From contig JAZGSX010000023.1 of NCBI GenBank assembly GCA_039519185.1, forward strand, positions 310,001-374,000: 64,000 nt of DNA, in the 5' to 3' direction. Below are positions 23,062 to 35,300 of the stretch, piece after piece. Source of the DNA: Astragalus membranaceus. Lineage: Eukaryota; Streptophyta; Magnoliopsida; Fabales; Fabaceae. The notes beneath the pieces were generated by a model. That model ran no database searches. It had not been told where the DNA came from and saw only the letters and a list, made by a program, of their open reading frames with translations. The position numbers were made by a program, and so were the translations under genes. How positions within the stretch are numbered: position 1 is the first letter of the stretch; every line of letters begins with the position of its first letter.

Positions 23062-24274
23062 CCCCCTCTGTGCGTGTTTTGTGTTAATTAATCTTTTTTG
23101 TCACGGTGCCTTCACAGTTCCCTCCCCCTCCCTATGTTCTGTTTCTATTTTTTTGATTTCATTTCTAAAGAACATGCTACACCATTTTTTTTTTAAAATG
23201 ACAAGAGTAAAATAAAAATTACTTTATATAAAAAAACAACATATACGATATTGTGCAAAGAACAGATTCCAGAGTTTATTATGATTTATACATGTTGTTA
23301 TGTGTAGTGTGCATGTATGTAGGAATAAATAAAACATGCCATTTTATTTAAGCAAACAAATTTGGGAACACACTTGGTTCAGTGCCTTTGGAGAAGGAAA
23401 AAAAAAAGGGTTCCTTTTTACCTTTCTCTCAAGACTTCAGCTCCTGTCTCTAACTTTGTAAACTACTTCTCTATTTTTCTCTCTAATTTGATAGCAGAAT
23501 AAACTTCGTGTGTCTCTATTCTGTTTGGTTTTTGGGTCCCCTGTTCACTGTGTATCACAGTTTATTTATAGTCCAATACGTGCGGTGCAGGTGTGGGAGG
23601 AAGCAGGAAATCAAAACCCTCAGGAGACCAAGTTGTTGTTGTTGCAGTGGAGCATATTGGAGCAGTGGAGCAGCAGCTTGCAGGGTGGTACCTGCCAATG
23701 CTGCCATGTTTCTTTTTTGCTGAAAATGGGAGGCAAGTAAAGGGACATGAAGAAGGAAGTTTGGGCTTGTAGCTTCCTGGAGAGGGCAAGGCAGCAAGTC
23801 GCAGGCTGCTGTCCCTTTTTTTGATTTTTGCTTTATTATTTTTTTGTACTCTTTTTTGCTTTTAATTAAATTTTTGTACCAATTGCATTTAAATTTTTTG
23901 TCCGCATGTAAATCAAAGTTGACTTAGGTTGTACCTTTTATTTTGTAAAAAAAAACTGTTTATATTAATAAAAACATTAATTCAGAAATTGATTTTTGTT
24001 AGATTTTTTTTATAACAATAATAATAAACTAACAAATAAAACGAGCACCGAAAAAAAAGCGTACACGACGAGAGGCGAACACGCGCACGCAAAGAGAGTA
24101 ACGACACGCACACGATTAGGAATCACACGCGTATGTAGTTAGAAATAACATGTGCACGCAACAATGTGAAAACGTTAAGACTAACGCGTGTACGCGACTA
24201 AAAATAATACTTGTGCACCATAGACCATGCTTTTTGGGATTTTTCGATTAGTCGGACAAATTTAGGGTATGACA
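23062..24274 (-). mobile_element. 5' LTR of the Tat element, part 2 (right of nested insertion)
   Basis: It resumes the Tat LTR at the duplicated CCCCC and ends at GACA (24274), the complement of the TGTC start. It is colinear with about 4605-5816. Small frames at 23508-23797 are shadows repeated at 5046-5336. Confidence 0.93.
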
Positions 24275-24531
24275 GTGTGATTTCGTACCAGGTCGGACCA
24301 AATCGTACGATTTGGCCCATATTGTATAAACAAGTACGATTTCGAACCATTTTTTCGAGTTCGTACTATTCATACAATTTCGTACGATTTCGTACCTGTT
24401 CGTACTTGTTTCGACCAAATCGTACAATTTGGCCCATATTGTACCAACTCGTACGAGTTCGTACCATTTTTTACGAGTTCGTACAATTTCGTACCTGTTT
24501 GTACCATTTCATACCATTTCGTACGATTTCG
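24275..24531. repeat. Satellite array, segment 2
   Basis: About two higher-order units between the Tat element and the solo LTR. It starts with the GTGTG target duplication and ends with TTTCG, the duplication made by the next insertion. Confidence 0.92.
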
Positions 24532-27500
24532 TGTAACACCCCATTCTACCATCGCTATTATTTGTAAGGATCAGAGTTTCAAAATTTCTTTTCAATGGAA
24601 TGCTACACATAATCTTAATCTAACAACGATCAAATCAGTATAAGCCTTCATTACACCTTTATAATACGCAACACCATTAAATAATTTAGGGTACTCATGA
24701 CTTCACCAATAAAATCCACACATTATAATTTAGATGTCTCGCAGCGAAAAAATAACATAATCTCGAAAGTGCCGAACAACAGCCTCATCAAAAATCATTA
24801 AATCAATGCACATAAAAATTCAACAGCAAATGAATAACACTAGAATTCCTAAGCCCTCCCCCTAGGTGTCACGTATCAGAGCAGACCGACTCGGGAGTGA
24901 AAGGAGTGAGCCTTCACTCAGGACTACCTGTGGTAAACAACAACAGAAGGGTGAGTCTCGATCCATATAATAAAGACTATAATAAGAAGTATATTTCATT
25001 ATAGTATCGCACTCATACAGTCGCACAGTAGCATAGTTCATACAATCGGCAACTCACATGCTTATCATGAGGATGTATGCAATACGGTTATGCATGTGGT
25101 ACCATTTTCCCAGACCGCAGCCTTATCGTCATAATATCAACTCAGACCGCAGCCTTATCATTTCAATTTAGAACTCAGACCGCAGCCTTATCATCATAAT
25201 ATAAAACTCAGACCGCAGCCTTATGTATGCATGAGACTCAATGACAAAAACCACAATCATAATTCTTAACAACACGGTCCATACATCCTATATCACATCT
25301 TTATTAATCTTAGTTGTAGCCCCCATGGCCTCATCATCAATCAACTCATTTATTTTCTCATCTCAATCACGTCTCTAGGACTAGGCTAGCACTTAGGGAC
25401 CAATCGGTCACGTTTGGGACCGAAACCAAAACACAAAGCACGGGCGCACCACTTGGCGCCCTGGGCGGCCACACTTGGCGCCCAACACAACACGCACGCG
25501 CACAAACATAGTAGGCCGCCTGAAAAATTAAAACCGCTCTAGCCAAAATGTTCAAAATGGGATTTGGTCACGTGGATACAAAATTTGGCTCGGGAAAATA
25601 TGCTCAGAAATCGTTTTGCACACAAGGCCCCCTTTACACAAGTTAAAACGATGCCCAATAGGACCATTTCAAAACAACACATGCAAAGCTGGAAATTCTT
25701 TAGCCAAAGTGCTTAAAATACAATTTGGTCAGGTGAATACAAAGTTTGGCTCGGGAAAATATGCTCAGAAATTGATTTGCACACAACGCCCCCTTTACAC
25801 AAGCTAAAACGATGCCCAATAGGACCATTTCAAAACAACAAGTGCAAACCTGGAAATTCTTTAGCCAAAGTTCTTAAAATACAATTTCGTCAGGTGAATA
25901 CAAAATTTGGCTCGGGAAAATATGCTCAGAAATTGATTTGCACACAAAGCCCCTTTTTTACAAGCTAAAACGATGCCCAATAGGACCATTTCAAAACAAC
26001 ACATGCAAAGCTGGAAATTCTTTAGCCAAAGTGCTTAAAATACAATTTGGTCAGGTGAATACAAAGTTTGGCTCGGGAAAATATGCTCAGAAATTGATTT
26101 GCACACAACGCCCCCTTTACACAAGCTAAAACGATGCCCAATAGGACCATTTCAAAACAACAAGTGCAAACCTGGAAATTCTTTAGCCAAAGTGCTTAAA
26201 ATACAATTTGGTCAGGTGAATACAAAATTTGGCTCGGGAAAATATGCTCAGAAATTGATTTGCACACAAAGCCCCTTTTTTACAAGCTAAAACGATGCCC
26301 AATAGGACCATTTCAAAATAACAAGTGAAAATCTGGAAATTCTTTAGCCAAAGTGCTTAAAATACAATTTGGTCAGGTGAATACAAAATTTGGCTAGGGA
26401 AAATATGTTCAGAACTCACAGCTCACCCCTAGGCACCACAACATAGTCAAAAACAACGCCCTCTAGGACAATTTCAAAACAATGCGTGAACAACTGAAAA
26501 TTCTTTAGCCAAAATGTTTTAAATACAATTTGGTCAGGTGAATACAAAATTTGGCTAGGGAAAATATGTTCAGAAACTGAGTTTTAGCCAAAAACATGTT
26601 TTGTGCGCCTTGCCTAAGCACAGGCAGCAACCTGGCGCCACCCCAGGCGCCACAGGGCAGCAACATGGGCGCCCTGCACAGACACACACGCACCCAGCAA
26701 CAGAACAGCGCCCAGTGCGCCATTTTCCCCCCAGCAACTTGGCGCCCAGGCGCCCCAACACAAGCTAAAACATCAAATTCTCAATTTATTTTCCAAATCA
26801 AATCACCACACAATCACAAAATACATTATGCTCATACCAACAACATTCAATCTCACATTTATACATTAAGAACACAACAAGGCATAAAATCAACACATGA
26901 AATCTTAACCTTAGCATAGGGAATCGAATTAATCATACCAATTATCAATTTCAACCAATCTAAAAAAAATCTAACAATTAACAAACAATATCAAGTGGGA
27001 TCCTATGGTCTACATACAACCTATTATACTCTCTATTATAGAGTGAGACTCCCCTAACCTTGATTATGACGAAACTAGAGCTCTTTCCACCGAAGCACCG
27101 ATAAACCACCGCAACAAGAAATCTTCTCCTTCTTCTTCCCTTACTCACGATCACGCCCTCTCTCTCTTTCTCTTGGACCATCACGAATTGATCAACAATG
27201 GCAAGGGTTAGGAAAAATCGAAAACCTACACATTTGAAAGAGGAGGAAAATCGAATAAGAAAAGGACTAGGAACTCTTACCTAGAGTCAAGATGAACGAA
27301 ACCCTAACTCCTTAGCTTGAGATCGCCTTCTTCCTTCTCTTCTCCTCTCCTTCGACTTTCTTTCTCTTCTCCTCTCTTTCGACTTTCTTTCTCTCTTTTG
27401 GCACAATTGGGGCGCAACCTAGACCCCTAGCGCCTAAGGAGCGCCTAAGCCAACGGGCTTGGGCTTCTTGGGCCATCACTTGCAATTCCGGTATTTCCAA

Positions 27501-27613
27501 TGCCATCCCCTTCAGTTAAAATAAAATACTATATTATAATATAATAAAAAAATTAGTGCAACACTTTAAATAATTTAATCAATTACTTAATTAAATTATT
27601 TTAGGGTGTTACA
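24532..27613 (-). mobile_element. Solo LTR of a Ty3/gypsy (Tekay-like) element
   Basis: 3082 bp bounded by TGTAACACCC and GGTGTTACA, with the perfect 5-bp target duplication TTTCG at 24527-24531 and 27614-27618, inside the satellite. It contains no primer site or coding region, so it arose by recombination between two LTRs. The minus orientation is inferred from GTATCAGAGC-type and minisatellite (CAGACCGCAGCCTTATCGTC, about 25105-25225) landmarks. These are the reverse complement of the layout in plus-strand LTRs. Confidence 0.9.
25543..26590 (-). repeat. 161-bp tandem repeat inside the solo LTR (about 6 copies)
   Basis: Equivalent points fall at 25617, 25778, 25939, 26100 and 26261, an exact 161-bp period. 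More diverged copies lie at both ends. Alternate copies are more alike (25616 with 25938; 25777 with 26099), which suggests amplification as a 322-bp pair. The 63-codon frames in each unit are not genes. Two GGCGCC-rich islands flank it (about 25450-25490 and 26630-26760). Confidence 0.93.
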
Positions 27614-29431
27614 TTTCGTACCAGCTCGGACCAGATTGTACGATTTGGCCCTTATTGTATAAACTGGTACGATTTCGTTCCATTTTTTTCGAGTTCGTAG
27701 TAGTTCGTACCACTTCGTACCATTTCGTACCTATTCATACCATTTCGTGTGATTTCGTACCAGTTCGGAACAAATTGTACGATTTGGCCCATATTGTACA
27801 TACTCGTACGAGTGCGTACCATTTTTTCGAAGTTGTTCCAGTTCGTACGATTTCGTACCTGTTTGTACCATTTCATACCATTTCGTGTGATGTCGTACCA
27901 GTTCGGAGGAAATCGTACGATTTGGCCCATTTCATACCGTTTCGTGTGATTTCGTACCTGTTCGTGCCTGTTTGTACCATTTCATACCGTTTCGTGTGAT
28001 TTCGTACCAAGTGGGACCAAATCGTACGATTTGGCCCATATTGTATAAACTGGTACGATTTCGAACCATTTTTTTGAGTTCGTACTAGTTCATACCATTT
28101 TGTACGATTCTGTACCTGTTCGTGCCAGTTCGGACATAATCGTACTATTTGGCCCATATTGTACAAACTCGTACGAGTTCATACCATTTCGTACGATTTC
28201 GTACCTGCTCATACCATTTCGTGTGATTTCGTACCAGTTCGGACCAAATTGTACAATTTTGCCCATATTGTACATACTCCTACGACTTCGTACGACTTCG
28301 TACCTGTTTGTACCATCTCATACCATTTCGTATGATTTCGTACCAGTTCGGACAAAATCGTATGATTTGGCCCGTATTGTATAAACTGGTACGATTCCGT
28401 ACCATTTTTTCGAGTTCTCACTATTCATACCATTTGGTACGATTTTGTACCTATTCGTACTAGTTTCGACCAAATCGTACAATTTGGCCCATATTGTACC
28501 AACTCGTACGAGTTCGTACCATTTTTTACGAGTTCGTACTAGTTCGTACAATTTCGTACCTGTTGGTACCATTTCATACCATTTCATATGATTTCGTACC
28601 AGTTCGGACCAGATCGTACGATTTGGCCCTTATTGTATAAACTGGGCGATTTCGTTCCATTTTTTTCGAGTTCGTAGTAGTTCGTACCACTTCGTACCAT
28701 TTCGTACCTATTCATACCATTTCGTGTGATTTCGTTCCAGTTCGGAGGAAATCGTACGATTTGGCCCATATTGTACATACGCGTACGAGTTCGTACCCGT
28801 TTGTACGATTTCGTACCTGTTTGTACCATTTCATACCCTTTCGTGTGATTTCGTACCAGTTGGCACCAAATCATACGATTTGGCCCATATTGTATAAACT
28901 GGTACGATTTCGAACCATTTTTCTGAGTTCGTACTAGTTCATACGATTTTGTACGATTCCGTACCTGTTCGTACCAGTTCAGACCAAATCGTACTATTTG
29001 GCGGATATTGTACAAACTCGTACGAGTTCATACCATTTCGTACGATTTCGTACGAGTTCATACCATTTCGTGTGATTTTGTACATACTCGTACGAGTTCG
29101 TACGATTTCGTACCTGTTTGTTCCATTTCATACCATTTTGTTTGATTTGGTACCAGTTCAGACCAAATCATACGATTTGGCCCATACTGTATAAACTGGT
29201 ACGATTTTGTACCATTTTTTCGAGTTTGTACTAGTTCATACCATTACGTACGATTTCTTACCTGTTAATACCATTTCGTGGGATTTCGTACCAGTTCGGA
29301 CCAAATCGTACTATTTGGCCCATATTGTACATACTCGTACGATTTCATACCATTTTTTTGAGTTCGTACCAGTTCGTACGATTTCGTACCTGTTTGTCCC
29401 ATTTCATACCATTTCGTATGATTTCGTACCA
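27614..29431. repeat. Satellite array, segment 3
   Basis: About 14 higher-order units like those in the other segments. It ends within AGTTC at 29431-29435, where retrotransposon sequence begins in a shared GTTC/GGACC context. Long frames on both strands (for example 28584-29015 minus) are repeat artefacts. Confidence 0.92.
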
Positions 29432-29680
29432 GTTCCGGACCCGTCTCATGTGATTCAGATGGATGAAGTAGAGGTGCGGGATAATCTCACCGTGGAGACT
29501 ATGCCTGTGCGGATTGAAGATAGAGAAGTGAAGACTCTGAGAGGGAAAGAAATTCTTTTGGTAAAAGTGGTTTGGTTAGGAGCTGCTGGTGAGAGTATGA
29601 CTTGGGAGCTGGAGAGCAAGATGCGGGAAGCATATCTGGAGTTGTTTGATTCAGGTAATTTCGAGGACGAAATATCCTAG
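29432..29680 (+). pseudogene. C-terminal chromodomain tail of a Tekay Gag-Pol
   Basis: About 80 codons from D-P-S-H-V-I-Q to ...EDEIS, almost identical to the end of the full polyprotein at 36486-36731 (I noted a Leu for Pro change, AYLELF). The tail includes LVKVVWLGAAGESMTWELES, the chromodomain-like part thought to guide integration to heterochromatin. The rest of this copy is missing: satellite lies directly upstream. The purine-rich GTGGGGGAGAGT (29681-29692) follows before the LTR. Confidence 0.92.
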
Positions 29681-29692
29681 GTGGGGGAGAGT

Positions 29693-32259
29693 TGTAACGC
29701 CCCAAATAATTTAATTATTTATTTAATTAAGTTATTTAAGGCTTACAATATTTATTTAATTTAATTAAATAATTCAAGTTTAATTATTTTATTTTATTTT
29801 ATTAGGAGGTGTTGTTACTAATTAAGTGGTGCGAGCAAGGGCCCGTGATCCACAATTAGGCCCGTGGCCCATTTCCTAGTCAAGTAATTCGACTCTCAAG
29901 GGGTCTTGGAAGCTAGTTTTAATTTTGACTCAAGTGGGAAAAAGAAAGAAAAGAAACGTAAAAGAGAGAGTGAGAAGAGAAAGGAGTTGCGAAAGAAAGA
30001 GGAGAAGAAGGAGAGGGGGCGAACCACTCAAGAGGAGGAAGAGCTTGATTGGAGTCTTGCAATTTTTCCTTGGAGCTTGGCTAGCAATTCGACTTCCATA
30101 AGGTTAGGGGGTCCTCTTTTTGTTCTTAATAATTATGCGAATTGTGATTGCCTAGGGTTAGGGCTCTAGGTTAGTTCTATGAATGATTTGTGATGTGAAT
30201 AATTAATTCATAATATGGTGATGCTTGATGATTGAATTGCTATGTTGAAAATCTCATGATTTATGTTGAATTGTTGCTAAATGCGAATTGGAGACCATAT
30301 GTTTGAGTATATGATTATTCGGTGATTATTTGGTGAAATTGAGAATCATGGGACACTTTAGTAATATACATGTAATTGAGTGTTTTGGTGAATGTAAATT
30401 GGTGAATGATCATGAAAAAAATTCTGTTTGGGAGCCCCTAGGCGCCTTGGGCGCCATATGCATGTTGCTGAAAAATTCTGTGTTGCGCCTTAGTCATGGG
30501 CGCCAAGTGCCCAGCAGTGTGCTGTGCCAGTTTCCAAAATTCTGTTGCTGTGTTGCCATTCTGTGTCACTGTGTTGCTGTGCCTGTTGCCTGTGTTGCCA
30601 TTCTGTGCCACTGTGCTGCCAGTTTTGGCGCTTGTTGCTTGAGTCATGGGCGCCAAGGGCCCCAATGTCTTAGTGATAGTTTTGTAAAAATTGTTTTCAG
30701 GTTTTCATATTCAGGTAAAATGGCTCATGAAAAATGATTTTGGGCAACAAAAGAGTTGAGTTGCGTATTTTCACTAGGTGCCTAGTGCATGGGCGCCAAA
30801 AATGATGTTCAGTTTTTGATGAAATTTTAATTTGGTTTTCATGTTCTGAGCATTTGGCTCGTGTAAAATCAATTTCGAAGGAAAATAATTTTTGCTGCAT
30901 GTTGGCCTTAGGCGCCTAGTGCCTGGGCGCCATGTTGCTGTGCTGGGCGCCTAGCGCCTGTGCGCTGTTGTTCCCCTGGGCGCCTAGCGCCTGTGCGTGT
31001 TGTCCCCCTGGGCGCCTAGCGCCTGTGCGTGTTGTTCCTGGGCGCCAAGCGCCCATGCGCCTGTGCGCGTGTTGTTCCTGGGCGCCAAGCGCCCATGCGC
31101 CTGTGCGTGTTGTCTCTCCTGGGCGCCAAGCGCCCATGCGCCAAGCGCTGTGTTGCCCCTGGGCGCCCAGCGCCCATGCGCCAGTTTCCAGGATGTCTAA
31201 GTATTTTTCCGGTTTTATTTTTAATGTAACTTTTGACTCGGTTATCCAAATTTGACGGTTCAAAATGCGTTTTGAAGCTAATTTCAGTGTCTATCCAAAT
31301 GTTCGAATTTTGTGCAAAAATAAATTATTTTTACTGGTGTTTCTGGCTGATGGTGTTCAAGTGTCCAAATGGCTATTTTTACCCACTTTCCCTATGTCGT
31401 GTCAATGTCCTAAGTTGGTCTATTTGAATTGGTGTTGGTGTGGGTGGTGAGCTGAATTGGTGAGTGATGATGAGGTGAGATTGGTGAGCAGAGGCTTCGG
31501 CCTAATTTTAATTTGGTGAGTTAATTAATGCACTATGGTGAGATTAGAATTTAAAATGTGGATTGATTGATTTGTGGTGTGTTGTGATGCATTCTCCATA
31601 ACACCTCATGAAGCATGTGCATTATTGGTGAGCAGAGGCTACGGCCTAATTTTATTTGGTGAGCAGAGGCTACGGCCTATTTGTATTTGGTGACGGATCC
31701 GACATGCATGTACCCGTGGAGTTTGGGTTGCATTACATGCATAATCATATATTGTGTAGTGCTGTTTGGAAATAGAATGTTGATGTGATTGTTCCATTGT
31801 TGTGAATTGGTGTGCCTGGTTTCCTTTTTCCTATGCATTGCTTAATTCCCATATGTTATTAATTATGAAAAGAGACTCACCCTACTGCCTTTATGTTGCT
31901 TCTTATGTCGGCAACGTGCAGGTAATAACGAGTGAAGGATTCCTTTATGCCTTCGTCTGGTAGGAAGTGTCACGCTCTGATACGTAGCACCAGGGGGGGG
32001 TGTCCTATGTTTATGCATTATTTTTCCTAAACTGTTAGATTTGATTGGTGATGTATTGGTTTTAAATTTTAGAACTCATATTTATTCCGCTGCTGATGGT
32101 GATTGGTTTTAGTTGATGCGAACTAAACATTTTTCTCATGGTGTTATGTATCTTGTTATTTATGAAGTAAATGTAGCACTCGCTTGAATTGTTTTCAAAA
32201 AAAAAAAAAAAGACTCTGATTTTATTTAAAAGTAAAGTTATTAGAAAAGGGGTGTTACA
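29693..32259 (+). mobile_element. Left LTR of the 29693-39347 element
   Basis: TGTAACGCCCC...GGGGTGTTACA. Landmarks in order: GA-rich stretch (29935-30025), GGCGCC array (30909-31187), TTTTGACTCGG module (31231), GAGCAGAGGCTTCGGCC motifs (31483-31680), CTCTGATACGTAGCAC (about 31975), and an A-run near 32200. Contained small frames repeat in the right LTR and are not genes. Confidence 0.92.
30909..31187 (+). repeat. GGCGCC-rich minisatellite in the left LTR
   Basis: Units of about 32-38 bp built on GGGCGCCAAGCGCCCATGCG and GGGCGCCTAGCGCCTGTGCG, each with palindromic GGCGCC. The right LTR (37960-38274) has one more 38-bp unit (38091-38128). Confidence 0.9.
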
Positions 32260-32263
32260 TTAG

Positions 32264-32275
32264 TGGTATCAGAGC
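32264..32275 (+). promoter_or_regulatory. Primer binding site (initiator tRNA-Met type)
   Basis: TGGTATCAGAGC, four bases after the LTR end at 32259, complementary to initiator tRNA-Met. Confidence 0.92.
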
Positions 32276-32369
32276 AGTTCGGTCTGTCCGGCCGGTAGTC
32301 GAGTCATCGTGTTGAGTAACAATGAGTTTGTTACTCGTTTCTGAATTCTGTTTTCTGTGCAGTGCTAGA

Positions 32370-35300
32370 ATGGCCAGGCGGGACGATGCTGCACTTGCTG
32401 CTGCCTTGCAGGCTATAGCCGGGGCGATGGGTAATATACCCGGTGTTGTTAATGACGGGACGCGCAATTTGGCTACGTTCCAGAGAGAGAACCCACCTGT
32501 CTTTAAGGGCAAGTATAATCCAGATGGTGCTCTGGCATGGCTGAAAGAGATTGAAAGGATATTTCGGGTCATGGATTGTGATGATGCGCAGAAGGTCAGG
32601 TATGGTACCCATACGCTGGCAGAGGAAGCTGATGATTGGTGGATGGAGGTGAGGCAGAGATTAGAAACTGCTAATGAAGAGATAACTTGGGCTGTTTTCC
32701 GTAGAGAGTTCTTGCGGAAGTATTTTCCTGAAGATGTGAGAGGTAAGAAAGAAATAGAATTCCTTGAGCTGAAGCAAGGAAGCATGTCAGTGACAGAGTA
32801 TGCTGCCAAGTTCACTGAATTGGCTAAGTTTTATCCCCATTATGCTGATGCTGATTCTGAGTTCTCAAAGTGTATTAAGTTTGAGAATGGACTGAGGGCT
32901 GATATCAAGAAAGCTGTAGGGTACCAGAAGATTCGGGTATTCGCTGATTTGATCGACAGTTGCAGGATATATGAGGATGATAGTAATGCTCACTCCAAGG
33001 TCATGAGAGATTTGAGGGGTAAATTTCAGAATCGGGGTAAACCATATGAAGTTCCAGCTGGTAAGGGTAAGCAGAGGTATGCTGATAATAAGAAAACAAG
33101 TGGGGGAGATGCCCCTGCGAAGGTTGTGTGCTACAGGTGTGGCAAGCCGGGTCACAAGAGTTTTGACTGCTCGGATAATAAATGTTTCAAGTGCGGTAAA
33201 GAAGGTCATGTGGCTGCAAAATGTGAGAAAAGGGATGTGGTGTGCTACAATTGCGGGGAATCAGGTCATATTAGTACTAAGTGTACTAAGCCGAAGAAAG
33301 AGAAGTCCCATGGAAAAGTGTTTGCTCTCGCCGGATCAGAGGATACTAATGAGATTAGAGGTACATGTTTTATTAATGGTATTCCTTTGATTGCTATTAT
33401 TGATACTGGTGCTACGCATTCATTTATTGCTGCTTTGTGTGCTGAAAAATTGGACCTTGTTTTATCTTCTATGATGAGGGAGATGGTTATTGACACTCCA
33501 GCTAAGGGTTCAGTAACTACCTCTCTTGTGTGTGCTAAGTGCCCTCTGTCAATCTTCGGCAGAGACTTTCTTGTTGATCTAATTTGTTTGCCGTTGGGAG
33601 GGTTGGATGTCATTCTTGGTATGGACTGGTTAGTATATAACCATGTGCATATTAATTGTTCCCGAAGGTCTGTGAGTTTTCTTCCTCCTGAGGAAGAAGA
33701 ATCGGTTTTGTTGCCTGCTGGTCATCTGCATAAGGTAATGAAAGAGGGGGTTCATCTGTTTGCTTTGATGGCGTCTTTGTCTGCTGAGAATCAGGCGATC
33801 ATTGAAGGGGTTCAGGTAGTGTGTGAATTTCCTGAAGTGTTCCCGGATGAAATTCCAAGTGTCCCGCCAGAGAGGGAGGTTGAGTTTGCCATTGATCTTA
33901 TACCTGGTACTAGGCCTGTGTCTATGGCACCGTACCGAATGTCAGCCTCAGAGTTGTCTGAATTGAAAAAGCAATTAGAAGATCTGCTTGAGAAGAAATT
34001 TGTAAGACCAAGTGTGTCACCGTGGGGTGCTCCGGTATTGTTAGTGAAAAAGAAGGACGGGAGTATGAGACTTTGTGTCGATTATAGGCAATTGAACAAA
34101 GTGACGATAAAGAACAGGTATCCGCTCCAAAGAATTGATGATCTGATGGACCAGTTGGTAGGTGCTAAGGTGTTTAGTAAAATCGATTTGAGGTCGGGTT
34201 ATCACCAGATCAAGGTAAAGGATGAAGACATTCAGAAAACCGCTTTCAGAACGAGATATGGGCACTATGAGTATTCTGTTATGCCGTTTGGTGTTACCAA
34301 TGCGCCGGGTGTGTTTATGGAGTACATGAATCGTACCTTCCATAGTTACTTGGATCGGTTTGTAGTTGTGTTTATTGAGGACATTCTGGTGTATTCTAAG
34401 ACAGAAGAGGAGCACGCAGAACATTTGAGGTTAGTGCTAGAAGTGTTGAAAGAAAAGAAATTGTATGCAAAATTGTCTAAGTGTGAGTTCTGGCTGAATG
34501 AAGTAGGTTTCCTTGGTCATATTATCTCTGGTAATGGTATAGCTGTGGACCCAGCCAAGGTTGATGTTGTGTCCCAATGGGAGAGCCCGAAGTCAGTTAC
34601 AGAGATTAGAAGTTTCTTGGTATTAGCTGGTTATTACAGGAGATTTATTGAAGGTTTCTCGAAATTGGCACTTCCGTTGACTCAATTGACATGTAAGGGA
34701 AAAGCTTTTGTGTGGGATGCACGCTGTGAGGAGAGCTTCACTGAGTTGAAGAAGAGGTTGACTACGTCGCCCGTTTTGACTTTGCCTGTTCCTGATCGAC
34801 CGTTTGTAGTATATTGCGATGCTTCCAAGATGGGTTTGGGAGGTGTATTGATGCAAGAGGGTAAGGTAGTAGCTTATGCGTCCAGACAGTTGAGGACCCA
34901 TGAGAAGAACTACCCTACTAATGATTTAGAGCTGGCTGCGATTGTGTTTGTGCTGAAAATTTGGAGGCACTATCTGTATGGTACCAGATTCGAAGTGTTT
35001 AGTGACCATAAGAGTCTGAAATACTTGTTTGATCAGAAGGAGCTAAATATGAGGCAGAGACGTTGGCTAGAATTGCTGAAGGATTATGATTTCGGCTTGA
35101 ACTATCACCCCGGCAAAGCTAATGTCGTGGCTGATGCTTTAAGTCGGAAGAGTTTGCATATGTCGGCTATGATGGTGAAAGAGTTAGAGTTGATTGAGCA
35201 GTTTCGGGACATGAGTCTGGTTTGTGAAGTGACACCGCAGAGTGTCAGATTGGGAATGTTGAAGATTGGCAATGAATTTTTGGTTAGTGTCCGAGAAGCC

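Larger units (their letters stand above)
2980..24274 (-). mobile_element. Tat-lineage Ty3/gypsy element, gag-less, containing a nested Tekay element
   Basis: The element runs on the minus strand from TGTCATACCC (24274 downwards) to CGCTACA (2980). LTRs are 2980-5816 and 12097-24274, the latter split by the nested insertion 13796-23061. Without the insertion the right LTR is about 2.9 kb against 2837 bp on the left. The flanks GTGGG (2975-2979) and GTGTG (24275-24279) are a 5-bp target duplication with one mismatch, and both flanks are satellite. Internal order in sense direction is primer site, short leader, protease, RT, RNase H, archaeal-type RNase H, integrase, long 3' noncoding region. 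Gag is missing and several stops break the frame, so it cannot be autonomous. Confidence 0.92.

Noticed and set aside
25616..26290. Four nearly identical 63-codon frames
   Set aside because: One per 161-bp unit; a repeat artefact with no recognisable protein.
30438..31263. Ala/Arg/His-rich frames across the GGCGCC array on both strands
   Set aside because: They come from the minisatellite and change with unit number between the two LTRs; no independent evidence for coding.
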